Source: Atlantibacter hermannii (GTDB lineage: Bacteria; Pseudomonadota; Gammaproteobacteria; Enterobacterales; Enterobacteriaceae). Taken from it: a stretch of 64,000 nucleotides of DNA. The stretch lies in assembly GCA_900635495.1 (NCBI GenBank), contig LR134136.1:3472001-3536000 (forward strand). Reading direction: 5' to 3'. Shown here in pieces: positions 9,981 through 21,800 of the stretch (positions are counted from its first letter, which is position 1; each line of letters begins with the position of its first letter). Below the pieces are notes generated by a model. It did not search any database, was not told the origin of the DNA, and was given only the letters and a program-made list of their open reading frames with translations. The translations under genes and the position numbers were made by a program.

Positions 9981-10410
9981 TGTAAACCTCTTTCGCACGG
10001 GCGGTAAACGCCTGAACCATGCTGCCCGCCAGCTCTTTAAACACCCGGCCAAACGCCAGTTCAATCAGTTTGCTGGTAAATTCGAAATCCAGCTGGAATT
10101 CGATGCGGCACGCTTCCGGCGTTAGCGGTGTAAATTTTCCAACCGCCCATCAACCGTTTAAATGGCCCATCCACCAGATGCATCAAAATGCTCTGGTTGT
10201 TAACCAGGGTATTACGGGTGGTGAACGTTTTACTGATCCCGGCTTTCGACACTTCCACCGCAGCCGTCATTTGCGTAGCGGAGGACTCAAGCACCCGGCT
10301 GCCCACGCAGCCCGGTAAAAAATTCCGGATAAGATTTCACGTCATTTCACTAATTGGTACATCTGCTCAGCGCTGTAAGGTACCAGGGCAGTGCGGCTAA
10401 TCTGAGGCAT
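9970..10410 (-). pseudogene. ratA: RatA (YfjG), START-like domain protein, three +1 frameshifts
   Basis: RatA (CoQ10/START-like SRPBCC fold) was reported in E. coli as a toxin that blocks 70S ribosome formation; related proteins bind coenzyme Q. From ATG 10410 it reads MPQISRTALVPYSAEQMYQLV, then breaks. Three homopolymer insertions (plus-strand runs at about 10345-10347, 10317-10322 and 10135-10138) scatter the rest over three frames, including KAGISKTFTTRN and [15 protein letters not shown]. Removing them gives 145 residues, the length of E. coli RatA from the same methionine. Three same-direction errors in 440 bases point to sequencing artefact. Confidence 0.88.
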
Positions 10411-10561
10411 AGCGTTTCCTGTCGTTCTGCAACTTGCCAAGAATAGCATTTATCCAGGGTGAAACAAAAACTCTCCGGGCTAAGACGTGCTAATATAACG
10501 CCTTTCCGCCCCGCCAGATGGGGTGTCTTTTACGGTCGGATTACGTATACTGAGTGCCATT

Positions 10562-11044
10562 ATGACGAAGAAAAAAGCACACAAACCGGGTTCTGCCACT
10601 ATCGCGCTTAACAAACGCGCCCGTCACGAATATTTCATCGAAGACGAATTTGAAGCAGGCCTCGCCCTCCAGGGCTGGGAAGTAAAATCCTTACGCGCAG
10701 GTAAAGCCAATATTGGCGACAGCTATGTCATCTTTAAAGAGGGCGAAGCCTACCTGTTCGGCGCCAACTTTACGCCACTGAACGTCGCATCCAGCCATGT
10801 GGTTTGCGATCCGACGCGTACCCGTAAACTGCTGTTGAACCAGCGCGAACTTGATACGTTATATGGCCGCGTGAACCGCGACGGCTATACCGTTGTGGCG
10901 CTGTCGCTGTACTGGAAGAACGCCTGGTGTAAAGTCAAAATCGGCGTCGCCAAAGGTAAGAAACAGCATGATAAGCGTTCCGACGTAAAAGAGCGCGAAT
11001 GGCAGGTTGATAAAGCCCGCATCATGAAAAACGCGGGCCGCTAA
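10562..11044 (+). CDS. smpB: tmRNA-binding protein SmpB
   Basis: SmpB binds the tRNA-like domain of tmRNA and brings it to stalled ribosomes. From ATG 10562 ([20 protein letters not shown]) it has 160 residues, the E. coli length. The OB-fold core ([26 protein letters not shown]) and the basic tail ending in [10 protein letters not shown] are present. In E. coli ssrA follows directly; here the 17-kb bap locus separates them. An ATG-like start 39 bases upstream is not conserved. Confidence 0.97.
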   Translation: MTKKKAHKPGSATIALNKRARHEYFIEDEFEAGLALQGWEVKSLRAGKANIGDSYVIFKEGEAYLFGANFTPLNVASSHVVCDPTRTRKLLLNQRELDTLYGRVNRDGYTVVALSLYWKNAWCKVKIGVAKGKKQHDKRSDVKEREWQVDKARIMKNAGR

Positions 11045-11054
11045 TCTCCCCCAC

Positions 11055-11082
11055 ATCCCAACCCTGCGGTTGGGATTTTTAT
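11055..11082. terminator. intrinsic terminator between smpB and bapD
   Basis: ATCCCAACC-CTGC-GGTTGGGAT is followed by a T-tract. It ends smpB on the plus strand and lies just beyond the convergent bapD gene. Confidence 0.9.
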
Positions 11083-11109
11083 TACCGCTCTCTTAACGCT
11101 TCCTTCACT

Positions 11110-12253
11110 TTATTCAGCGGCTTGATTAAATAATCCATCACCGTTTTCTGCCCGGTTTTTGATCTCTACGCTCGCCACCATCCCCGGCAGGATCGGGAAG
11201 CGTTTACCGCTGCGATTTTCCAGTTCCGCATGTTCCGTACGCACATAAACCCGGTAGTAAAACTGATCGCGCTGGACTTCATCCTGAATGGTATCCGGCG
11301 AAACCACTTCCACATTACCGTTCAGATTGCCGTAAATGGATGAATCGTACGCCGTCACTTTGACGGTCGCGGGTAAGCCAGGCCGGATATAAGCGATATC
11401 GCGTGGATTAATCCGGGTCTCAATCAACAGTTTGTCTTCCAGCGGCACGATTTCCATTAATTTACCGCCCGGCTGAAGGACGCCGCCCACGGTCGTGACC
11501 TGAATATCTTTCACCACCCCGCGCACCGGTGAATACAGCGTGGCGCGATCCAGCTGATCGGCCTTGCCAGCCATCGCCTGGATCTGCGCATCCAGATCGG
11601 CGTCATTCTTGACCTGCTCCTCCCCTGGCGCGCACCGCATACTGGTTGCGCGCTTCGTCGATCTTGCCGCGTAGCTCAGCCACCTGACGCTGCAGGCGGA
11701 TCACCTCCACCTGCCCCGCTGCCCCTTTTGCCACCAGCGGCTGGGTCATGCGAATTTCAGCATTAATCAGCTCCAGCGTTTTTTGCAGATTGGAGACCGT
11801 CTCATTGAGATTGCGACGCCGCGATTCGTATAGCTGCCGTTCCCGCGCCACGAGGTTCGGTTCGCGCAGTGATTCCTCGCTGAAGGTTAGTGGCTCGCCG
11901 GTCAGTTCCGCTCGCAGACGTTCGCTGGAAGCCCGCAACGCCCGAGCCCGGGCTGCAGCCTCGCCATAGTTAGACTGAAAACGCGTCGGGTCGAGCCGCG
12001 CCAGCATCTCCCCCTGCTCAACAATGTCGCCTTCCTGCACCAGCAGCGCGTTAACAATCCCGCCGTCGAGGCTTTCTATCACCTGCGCATGACTGGACGG
12101 CGTTACTTTACCGGTACCGACAGTCACCTCATCCAGCATGGCGAACCACGCCCAGACAAAAAACACCACCAGACCAATCAGAGACAGCCAGATAACCGAC
12201 GAGTAAAACCGCCCCTGGCGCGCCAGATCTTCCTCTAACGTAAGTTGACTCAT
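11110..12253 (-). pseudogene. bapD: HlyD-family membrane fusion protein of a type I secretion system (BapD-like), +1 frameshift
   Basis: This periplasmic adaptor links the ABC transporter to the outer membrane channel. The N-terminal part has one transmembrane helix (about 19-40, VIWLSLIGLVVFFVWAW), a lipoyl-like half motif and a long coiled-coil hairpin. The C-terminal part, in another frame, has the second lipoyl half (RATLYSPVRGVVKDI) and the beta-barrel, ending VASVEIKNRAENGDGL. The frames join at the plus-strand run CCCC (11622-11625), one base too long. Corrected length is 380 residues, normal for HlyD. It is 9 bases from the transporter gene, so co-transcribed. Confidence 0.88.
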
Positions 12254-12262
12254 CCTGGCTCC

Positions 12263-14395
12263 TTAAGCGACAGACGCCACGTTGCTGTTACGCTGGGCGG
12301 TTTTGAGGATGTCATCACGCGGCCCGTCCGCCACCACCTGACCGTTATCCATCACGATTATCCGGTCCACCAGCGCCAGCAGCGCCGGACGGTGGGTGAC
12401 CAGCACCAGCGTACGGCCCGTAAGCCACTGGTGAAGCTGGCGGATAATCAGGTTTTCCAGTTGCTCATCCATATTCGCCGTCGGCTCGTCCATCAGCACG
12501 ATTTGCGGATTACGGACGATTAACCGACTCAGCAGCACCATTTGCCGCTGCCCGCCGGAAAGGCCACGCCCGCCTTCATTAATCAGCCGATCGAGGCTGG
12601 CAGCATCCTGTTGCACCATACTCAGCGCCCCGCTAATGCGCAGCGCCTGCAATAACTCCGCATCTGTCGCGTGGGGATGGCCGAGCATCAGGTTCTGGCG
12701 CAGGGTGCCGAAAAACAGTCGTGAATCCTGCGACAAATAGCCCACCTGTCGCCGTACATCCACCGGATCGATATGCGCCAGATCCACGCCATCGATGATC
12801 ACTTTTCCTTTGCCCGGCTGCGCCTGACCGCTCAGCAATTTCAGCAATGTGGATTTACCCGCACCAACTTTTCCCAGGATCGCCACCCGCTCGCCAGGCT
12901 TGATCTCCAGTTTAGTGATGGATAAGGCGCGATCGCCCTTCTCTTCGTCATAGCTGTATTGCGCGTTCTGGAACTGATAGTGACCAGCCAGCACCGGGCA
13001 ATGCGCCATCTTGCTGGCGGCTTCGCGATCGAGCGGTTTTTTCAGCAGTTCATTCAATCCGCTCATGGCGGTTTTTGCGTGCTGCCAGCGGGAAAATACC
13101 ATCGTCAGCTGCATTAACGGCGCAAGGGTACGCGATGAGAGCAGGCTGCACGCCACCAGGGTGCCGGTGGTAATTTGCCCGTCGAGCACCAGATAGCTGC
13201 CGAACACCAGCATGCCAGCGTAAGTGATTTGCTGGACAGTAGAGGCCCATCCGCTCAGGCGTGCGCCCCAGATGCGTTGCTTCATGCCGATGCTCGCGCC
13301 CACATGGTGCGTGTGTTCCCACTGCCGCTGAAAATAGGGCTCGGCCTGCAGCGCTTTAATGTCTTCCACCCCTTCGATGGACTCCACCAGCACCGCATTG
13401 CGGATCGCACTTTCGCGCATCCCCTCTTTGGCCAGCTTCGCCATCGGCCACTGGATCAGAATGCCGGGGATCACAATCAGCGGGATCGCCAGTAACGGGA
13501 TCGCCACCAGCGGGCCGCCCACCAGCGCCATAATGCCGAGGAACAGCAAGACGAACGGGATGTCCATCGCTGCTCCCACGGTGGTGGAGGTTAACAGCTC
13601 GCGAACCTGATCGATTTCACGCAACTGGGAGATAAACGATCCGGTGGATTTCGGACGGGCGTCGTTTTTGATCGCCATTGCCCGGGCGAAAAACAGCGAC
13701 GACACCTGGAGATCGATATGTTTGCCCATAATGTCCGACACATGGGTGCGCGCCAGACGAATAAAAAATTCCAGCAGCGCCGCCATCAGCACGCCGAAAA
13801 ACAGCACCCATAAAGTAGGAAAGGACTGCGCCGGGATCACCCGGTCATACACCTGCATGGAAAATAAAATGCCCGCCAGCGCCAGCACGTTGCCGACCAC
13901 CGACGCCAGCGAGATTTCCACCAGCTTGCGGCCCGCATGACGAAAATGCCGCCAGAACCAGTGCGGCTCCCAGGCTTTGGCGAAGTCATCAATGCGCGGA
14001 TCGTGGCTGCGGGCGGCAATACCGATCATCACCACCTGATCCTGAAGGCGGTCAAGCAGCGTTTCCAGCGCCTCTTCGCGTACCAGATCTCCGCCGTCAC
14101 TCACCCAATAGCTGGCGAGGCCGTCGCTGTCCAGCGACTCAATAAGCACCAGATTGCCCTCCTGGCCCGGCACAATCACCGGTAAATTTTGCGCACTCCA
14201 GCGCATCCGCTCACGGGGCATCATGTGAATTTGTAATCCCATCAGGCCCGCCATACGGGCCAGACGCTGGGAGAGCGGCAAATTTTCAAACCAGCGCATT
14301 TGCTGGCGCACGGCAGGTGCATCGCTGGTCAGGCCAAAGCGGCCTGCGGCGCGAGTCATCGCGCTTATCCAGGATGCGGTATCGGGCTGTTCCAT
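12263..14395 (-). CDS. bapC: type I secretion ABC transporter with C39-like domain (HlyB/LapB type, BapC-like)
   Basis: A 710-residue fused permease-ATPase that drives export of the adjacent adhesin. The N-terminal C39 peptidase-like domain (about 1-130) lacks the catalytic cysteine, so it should bind rather than cut substrate, as in RTX and giant-adhesin exporters. A six-helix membrane domain (about 150-430) follows. The nucleotide-binding domain has Walker A GKVGAGKST (about 508-516), signature LSGGQRQ (612-618), Walker B IVLMDEP and the H-loop VTHRP. The gene is intact, between the fusion protein and the TolC-like gene. Confidence 0.93.
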   Translation of the reverse strand: MEQPDTASWISAMTRAAGRFGLTSDAPAVRQQMRWFENLPLSQRLARMAGLMGLQIHMMPRERMRWSAQNLPVIVPGQEGNLVLIESLDSDGLASYWVSDGGDLVREEALETLLDRLQDQVVMIGIAARSHDPRIDDFAKAWEPHWFWRHFRHAGRKLVEISLASVVGNVLALAGILFSMQVYDRVIPAQSFPTLWVLFFGVLMAALLEFFIRLARTHVSDIMGKHIDLQVSSLFFARAMAIKNDARPKSTGSFISQLREIDQVRELLTSTTVGAAMDIPFVLLFLGIMALVGGPLVAIPLLAIPLIVIPGILIQWPMAKLAKEGMRESAIRNAVLVESIEGVEDIKALQAEPYFQRQWEHTHHVGASIGMKQRIWGARLSGWASTVQQITYAGMLVFGSYLVLDGQITTGTLVACSLLSSRTLAPLMQLTMVFSRWQHAKTAMSGLNELLKKPLDREAASKMAHCPVLAGHYQFQNAQYSYDEEKGDRALSITKLEIKPGERVAILGKVGAGKSTLLKLLSGQAQPGKGKVIIDGVDLAHIDPVDVRRQVGYLSQDSRLFFGTLRQNLMLGHPHATDAELLQALRISGALSMVQQDAASLDRLINEGGRGLSGGQRQMVLLSRLIVRNPQIVLMDEPTANMDEQLENLIIRQLHQWLTGRTLVLVTHRPALLALVDRIIVMDNGQVVADGPRDDILKTAQRNSNVASVA

Positions 14396-14418
14396 AGTGA
14401 CTCCTTTACACGCGCTGC

Positions 14419-15774
14419 TTATAACGACGGCAGGGTGTCTCCTGTTAAACGCGTTCGCTCGATGCCCAACATATCAAGCAGATTATCCACCGCGCCGGCA
14501 TAGCGGACGGCGGCGTCCCAGGCGTCATAACGCGCAAGAATAGCGGCGCTTTCCGCTGAAAACACATCCTGTTCGACGCTCAACAAGTCATTGAGGCTAC
14601 GCTTGCTGAGCTGGTATTCATCACGGTACACCCCACGCGCCTGGCCTGCGCTTAACAGCTGTAGCTCACCAGCTTGCTGACGCTGCTGCGCACCGGTTAA
14701 ATCCGCCCAGGCGGTGGCCGCTTTCTGGTTGACGTCGAGTTTGCTGGCTTCCACCTGAGCGCGGGCATTTGCCCGGTCGCCTTCGGCGGCATCCACCCGT
14801 GCGCTGACCGCTCCACCCTGATACAGCGGCGCATCAACCACCAACTGGACTTCGTCATCCCAGTAATCGCCGTTGTCGTTCTGGTAACGGGTCCGTCCCG
14901 CCTGAACAGACAGCGTCGGATAGTGTTGCGCTTTGGCCTGACGGATACGCTCCTCCGACGCCAGTTGCTTCGCCTGCGCGCTGCGCACCGCGTTGTTCTG
15001 GTCGTACGGGAGCGATTTCAGGGAAATTTTTTGCTTCATCAAATCGTCCGGCAAGTCCGGCAGATTATCGGAGATGACGCCGGTCAGAACGCTGAGCGAC
15101 GCCTGCGCCGAGCGCATCTGCGCCCGATATTGCTCGTAAGTGGCGTTCATGGCGGCGATGCGCGTACTGGCCTGGAGCACGTCAGACTGAGAGCTCAGCC
15201 CGGCACCGGCGCGCAGTTTTGCCATTTCGCGTACCGCCTCCAGCGAACTGCGGTTGCGTTCTGCGGCGTTCGCCAGCGTCTGATAGCGTTTGACCTGCAA
15301 ATAGGACTGCAACGTTTCCATCCCCACCTGGTTCAGGGTGCTGTACAGATCGTACTGATAAGCAGTGGACAGATTTTCCTGTTCATTAATGCTGCCGCCG
15401 GTTTTGCCGAAATCCCACAGCAGCTGTTTAAGGTTGAGGCCCGCTGCCGCATTGCTGTTCAGCGAACCGGCGGAATCGGTACGGTGCGAGCGCCCGGCGT
15501 TACCGGTCAGCGCGATTTGCGGAAACCACGCGCTTTCCGCTTCAGAGAGATTGGCTTTCCCGACCTGGATTTGCGCTGAGGCCTGGGCAATCTTAGGGTT
15601 GCGGGCAAAAGCACGCAGGATCGCCTCCTTGATGGTCAACTGCGCCTGAAAGGCTTCGGTTGGAGCTGTCTGCCAGCTGAATTCCTCTTGCGCCGCTACG
15701 GCTTCACTACTGCACAACGCGACGGCGACCAGCAGCGCCGTCACCGCGCGGTTAAACACCGGTTTTCTTGTCAT
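14419..15774 (-). CDS. bapB: TolC-family outer membrane protein of the type I secretion system (BapB-like)
   Basis: From ATG 15774 the product is 451 residues with a cleavable signal peptide (MTRKPVFNRAVTALLVAVAL...SEAVAA). The paired outer-membrane-efflux repeats of TolC follow: long alpha-helical segments such as SLEAVREMAKLRAGAGLSSQ and SVEQDVFSAESAAILARYDAW. It should form the trimeric exit duct for the adhesin. Upstream in-frame codons give non-conserved sequence, so I reject the longer start. It lies between bapA and the ABC transporter, in the same direction, 100 bases after bapA. Confidence 0.9.
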   Translation of the reverse strand: MTRKPVFNRAVTALLVAVALCSSEAVAAQEEFSWQTAPTEAFQAQLTIKEAILRAFARNPKIAQASAQIQVGKANLSEAESAWFPQIALTGNAGRSHRTDSAGSLNSNAAAGLNLKQLLWDFGKTGGSINEQENLSTAYQYDLYSTLNQVGMETLQSYLQVKRYQTLANAAERNRSSLEAVREMAKLRAGAGLSSQSDVLQASTRIAAMNATYEQYRAQMRSAQASLSVLTGVISDNLPDLPDDLMKQKISLKSLPYDQNNAVRSAQAKQLASEERIRQAKAQHYPTLSVQAGRTRYQNDNGDYWDDEVQLVVDAPLYQGGAVSARVDAAEGDRANARAQVEASKLDVNQKAATAWADLTGAQQRQQAGELQLLSAGQARGVYRDEYQLSKRSLNDLLSVEQDVFSAESAAILARYDAWDAAVRYAGAVDNLLDMLGIERTRLTGDTLPSL

Positions 15775-15874
15775 AGGGTTCCACCTTGCCAGGCCGCCCG
15801 CAGGCGGCGGGTGATAGTCTCGGACATCGCTTTCCTCATCCCTGAGTTCCCTGCCTCCCTGCCTGTGTCGCCCG

Positions 15875-18800
15875 TTAAACCACGTTGACGTGTAACCCGT
15901 GTTGCACCAGTACATCTCCCAGGGTGTGGGTCTGCGAACTGTTGTGGTAAACATCAAACTGCACGCCGTCCACCTCCCGCTGCCCACTGACCTGCCAGAT
16001 ATCACCCTGTCCTTTCACCAGATTGACCTGATCGCCATTGCTGCCTTTGATCAGCAGATCGTCTTCCGGTTTATCCGTGATGGTGAGTGCCTCGTTGAGG
16101 TCAAGCGTGATGGCGTTGGTGCCGGACTGCCCTAAATCGAAAATTTCGATGTTGTGCAGCTTGCCGGTCAGCGCGGTGAGATCGAGCGTCATATTGATAC
16201 CGTCCAGCATCAGGGTATCGGTCCCCGCCCCGGCGTCGATCGAGGCAAAGCCCAGGGTCGACAGGTGGATGGTGTCATTACCGTTACTGCCCTGAAGGGT
16301 CTCGCCGCTCTGGTACGTGCCATCTGCCAGATCGATACTCACGCCGCCAATCGTGAAGCTGTTGAGCTCGCTTTCCGTGGCGGCTTGCGGCGCGGGCGAT
16401 ACCGCCGCGTCGTCTTTGAGCGCCGTGGCGGTTTGCGCCTGCTGCGTAACCGTTTCCTGCGGCTCGCTGCTGGCAGCCAGCAGCGAGAAGGTTTCGGCAT
16501 CGGCCTGCGTCACGCTAAAGCCTGCTGGCGGTTGGGTGGAGATGATATTGCCGCCCAGTCCCACGTTCAGATAACTGGTATTCCCCGCCACATCGGTGGA
16601 GTAAATCGTCAGTACGCTGGACAGCGACAGCAGTTGCAGAATGTTCAGTCCGAGACCAAGGTTCGCTGACCAGTTGCCGTTGGCATCGGTGATCGCCGTT
16701 GTGTTCACGGTATTGTTGAGCAGCGACAGGTGCACCACCGCGCCTGAACCGAGATTGCGGGAACCGCCGCTCAGGGTGAGCCCCCTCGACAGCAGCGTCA
16801 GCAGATTCAGGGATTGCAGCGCGTTAAATGTCAGCTCCGGCGTGGTCAGTTTCACCGTCACGTCGGTGCTGGTTCGGTTGACGTTGCCCACGCTGTCCGT
16901 CACCGCCACGCCCACTTTCAGCGCGCCATTGGACAGGCCGTTCAACAGAGTGTTACTCAGCGCCAGAGACCATGTGCCATCCGGGTTCACCGTAGCGTTA
17001 TAGGGCGTTGACGAGCCCAGTGTCACCTGAACGGTTGCCCCCCTGGCTGGCGCCGGTAATCCGCCCGCTGAGGATCTGACCGGAGCTGGCTTCGCTTACG
17101 TTCAGATAGTTATCGTTGCCAAACAGGGATGTCAGCGAGACCGTCGGCAATAAATGCGTGACGACATTCAACAGTCCGCTGGTGCTGGCGCTGTTGCCCG
17201 CAGGGTTGGTCAGGGATGCATTCACCGTCAGGGAACCATCCAACAGCTGGCCCAGATCGGTTTGCGACACCGGAACAGACCATTTGCCGTCCGCCCCCAC
17301 GGTGGTCTGGTATGTTTTCCCACCCAGCGCCACATTGACCACCGAGCCCACCGCGTTGGTACTGCTACCGGTGATCACTTTGGCGCTCAGAATATCGGTG
17401 GCATTGAGGCCGCCGTCACCAAAGAGCGGATCGAGGATGATGGACGGCAGCGCGGCGATGGCCACCAGCAGGCTTCCCCCGCCAGTGGCGACGTTACCGG
17501 CGGCGTCCGTCGCGCTTACCGAGACCGCTTGCGTACCGTCTGCCAGGCCCTGCAACAACGAGCCCGGTAGCGACAGCTGCCATGAGCCGTCGGCCGCGAC
17601 GGTGGTTTTCAACGACAGCGGGCCGAGATTCACCGTCACTTCCGTACCGGCGGCCAGGTGCGTGGCGCGACCGCTGAGGATTTGGTTAGAGAGTAAATCC
17701 GTCAGGCCCAGCGTCCCGTCACCAAACGGCGTATTAACGGTCAGGGTCGGCAACGTATTGATAATGGCGTTCACAACTTTATTGCCTACCGCCACATTGC
17801 CTACGGCATCCTGTACCGTGGCGGTGACATTCAGCACGCCATCCGGCAACGCGCGCAGTACGTCAGGCTGCACCTGCACCGACCAGACGCCATTCGTGAT
17901 GGTAGCGTCCAGCGGCGCAGCCGTGCCGATCTGCACCCGCACGGTTCCGCTGGCGAGAGGACTCACCGTCCCGCTGATGGTCTGGGCAACGCCGGCTTCC
18001 AGCGCGTTCAGGAATCCGTCGCCGAACAGGGTATTCACCACCACCGTTGGCAGGTTCGCCAGCCCAATAGTGACAGGCGAATTACCCGGCACCTGGCTGG
18101 TATTGCCGTTCGGGGTGGTGATGGTCACCGTCGGGGTAAATACGCCATCCGCCAGCAGCGCTAACTGCGCCGGGCCAACGTTAATGGTAAAGGTGCCATT
18201 ACTGGTCACCACTCCCGCAAAGCTTCTGCCGTTAATGTCCACCAGCACGCTGGAACCCGCAGGCGCATTGCCGACAAGGCCAGTAATGGTCTGGGTCGCC
18301 AGCGCATCCGTCGCGTTCAACAAACCATCGCCGAACAGCGACAGGGTATTCAGAACCGGCTGCAACAGATCGAGACGCAGGGTGTTCCCGAGGCTGGCGA
18401 TATTGCCATTCTGATCCGCAGCCGTAATGCTGACCGGCACCACACCGGAACCGACGGTTTGCAAACTCTCGCGCACGTCTACCGGCAGCGCCACCGACCA
18501 GCGACCATCTGCCCCAACGGTGGTGGTAAAGACCGGCGCACTACCAATACTGATATTCAGCGTCTGGCCCGCCAGGCCCGTGGCCGTCCCACTGACCAGA
18601 CCGGACAACAAATCGGGGATGCTGAGGGTGCCATCGCCAAACAGCGGATCGAGCGCCAGCGTCGGCAGATTGCGCAGCGCCACCGTCAGGTCAGTGGTAC
18701 GGGATATGACGTTGCCAAAATCATCTGTTACCGCAACGTGAAGCGCGGCAATGCCGTCCGGCAGCGCCGCCAGCACTGATTGCGGTATGGTGGCCGTCCA

Positions 18801-21800
18801 CTGGGTTCCGCTTACCACTGCCTGGAAGGTGTTACCCGCCAGCGTGACCGTCACGCCTGCCACGTTTTCTGCCGTAGACAGCGTGCCGGTAACCAGTTGA
18901 CTGGTGGTGCTGTCCAGCACGTTAATGATGTTATCGCCCGCCGCCACCACATCACCTATCACCGGCAGGTCGCTCAGCGCCAGGCGAACGTCGATGATCT
19001 CATTGGTGGTGTTGCCGTTGGCATCGGTCACGTTGAGTTGCAAAGAGACGGTGTTGGTCAGGATCTGACGCCAGATATCCGGCGGGAAATCAATGGCAAA
19101 CCGGCCATCCGGCCCGGCGCTCACCACAGGCAGCGTGATACCGGTGCCCAGCAGCGTCGCTTCAACCGTTGCACCACGGTAATCCCCTTCTATCTGGCCG
19201 GTTAGCGTCTGGGTCAGCAGCGATTCGGCGACGTTCAGCACGCCATCGCCGCCAATCAGATCTTCAACCAGGATGCCAAGGCCGCGGTTGAGCGCCACAT
19301 TCAGCGCCACATTGTTGGTAGAGGTATTCCCCGCCGCATCGGTGGAGGTGACAGAAATAACCTGCGCGCCATCGGTCAGGGTGGTGAGATCGAGGTCCGC
19401 CGAGTTGATGGTCCAGGTGCCATCCTCGCTGACAATCGCTTCGGCAATTAACGGCCCCACGCGCACCGTAACCGTTTCGCCCGCATCCCCTCTCCCGCTC
19501 AACAGCACGGCAGGCAGGACGGTGGCGGTGGTCAACAACGCCGGTACCCCAAGGGCGTCCACAACAAGCAGCGGCGCATCCCTGTCCACCGTGATCGGGC
19601 GAACGTCGGTACCCGGGTTGCCCGCCACGTCGGTAAGCGAGGCGGTGACCGCCAGTTCCCCGGCTGGCAGGGCAGCCACCTGTGCGGGTGTCAGCGTAAC
19701 GGCCCAGTTGCCTGCGCTGTCTACCGCGCTGTAGAAAGTTTGTCCGCCAACGGTGACCGTTACGGTGCGCCCGGCCTCGTCTGCACCCGCGGTGCCGGTG
19801 ATCGTCAACGGCTGATTGCTTTCCCCGGCGCTAATGATGTCATCGTCCGTGACAGGCGCGATCGTCACCACTGGCGGCGTGGTATCGACAATCACCGAGG
19901 TGGTACCGGTGGTGACAGGCTCCGCTACGGTGGTGCCAATCACGGCATAGTCGGTTTGCGTGGCGAACACTTCCGACGGTACGGCCAGCGTCCAGTCGCC
20001 ATTTTCATTGATAACGGCATTACCTACCGCGACGCCGTTGACGGTAACCGCCACTTCTTCACCAGCTGCAAAGCCGGTGGTACGCCCGGAAAGCGTTACG
20101 GTGCCGCCGCTCAGTTCACTGGCGTTCAGGTATCCATCCGTGCCTGGCGGGTTAATGGTGACGCTGTATTCCGGCGGTTCGTTGTTGATGGCGACAGTCA
20201 GCGCAGGCGATGTCGCCGGGTTCTGGGCCCGGTCACTGACCGTCGCGGTAAGGGTGATTTCCCCCGGCGTGAGCAATGCCATTTGCTGCGGCGTCAGTTG
20301 CAGCGACCAGGCTCCGTTTGACTGAACGGTGGCGAGGTACTGCTGGTTGCCCAGCGTGACCGTTACGGTCTGTCCGGCTTCGACATTGGTGGTGGTGCCG
20401 CTGAGGGTCTGGAGCTGCTGACTCTCCTGGAAACTTAACGCGCCATCGCCAAACGGGTTTTCAACGGTAATGGTCGGCGGAGCCAGCGCAACAGTGACCG
20501 GCACCGTGGCGCTGCCGGTATTCAGCGCGCCATCGGTCACGGTCACGACGATGCTCTGCGGGCCATTCGGCACGTCAGCCCAGCTGTCGGCGTCCAGGTT
20601 AAGCGTCCAGGCGTTGCCGGACACCTCTGCGGTAAACGCCACGCCACCAATGGTCACGGTGACGGTGGTGCCTTGCATCACGCTGCTCGACAGCGAGCCA
20701 CTGAGTTGAGTATTGCCGTCCGCTTCCGCCAGATTGAGATAACCATCAGTAAAGACGGGCGTGTTGATCGTCACGCCAGGCGGCGTCAGCGCTGCGTTGA
20801 ATGGCACCTGCAATTGCGTCTGGTTGCCGTACTGATCCTCGGCAATCACCGTCAGTGAATGCGGCCCGTTTTGCAGCGACTGCAAGGCACCCGCAGGCAG
20901 CGGCACGCTCCAGTCTCCTTGCGGATCGACGCTGGCCACATAGCGCGTACCGTTAACGTCGAGGGTAACGGTCACGTACTGATTGGCTCCGGTCACGCCG
21001 GTCGTCCCACTCAGGGTCAACGGTCCGGCGGCTTCAGCGGCATTCAGATAACCATCATTGCCAAACAGCTCGGTGACCTGCGGCGTGGGCAGGGTTGTTT
21101 GCACCTCGTAGCTGATTTCAGCGCTTGCGGTATTTTGCGCGGCATCGGTCACCAACACGGTCATGGTCGGCGACGTGCCCGAGGTCAGGCCCGCAAAAGC
21201 GGTATCGGGCAACGTGACGCTCCATTCGCCCAGATCGTTCACCGTGCCTGCATAGTCCTGGCCGTTAAAGGTCAGAATGACGGTTTGCCCTGCCCCCGTG
21301 ACGCCGGTCGTACCACGCAGGGTTTGCGAGGTTTCGGACTCAGCATAATTGAGTACCCCGTCGCCGAATGGCGTCATAAAGGTGGCGCTGGGCAGCGTAT
21401 TAATCACGACGCCAAAACTGCCGTTTCCGGTTGAGGTGTTGCCCGCCACATCGGTCACCACGACCGTGATCGGCAGCGTGCCGTCCGGCAACAGCTGAAG
21501 TTGTTCTGCGGTGAGCGGCAACGACCAACTGCCATCCGGGTTAATCGTGGCCTGAAGCGCCGGGCCATCGTTAATACTGACGGTAACCTGGCCGACATCG
21601 TCGAAAGCCAAGCCGGTGCTGCCCTCCAGCGTACCGCCTGCCTGGGCTTCAATGCTGTTTAACGTGCCGTCGGTAAACGGCGGCGTCAGCGCCGGTACCG
21701 GCAATGTATCAATGCGAACGTTAAAGTTTTCCGACTCGCTGGTGGACGCGTTACCCGCTTTGTCCACGACGCTAATCGTCAGGCTGTGAGGCCCATCCTC

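Noticed and set aside
9690..10410. rnfH-ratA as a classical toxin-antitoxin pair
   Set aside because: These are conserved core genes in enterobacteria; a toxin role for RatA is reported, but an antitoxin role for RnfH is not established.
17116..18414. 432-codon plus-strand ORF opposite bapA, and many similar ones from 15.9 to 27.8 kb
   Set aside because: They mirror the repetitive, GC-rich adhesin on the other strand and have no ribosome binding sites or recognisable protein features.
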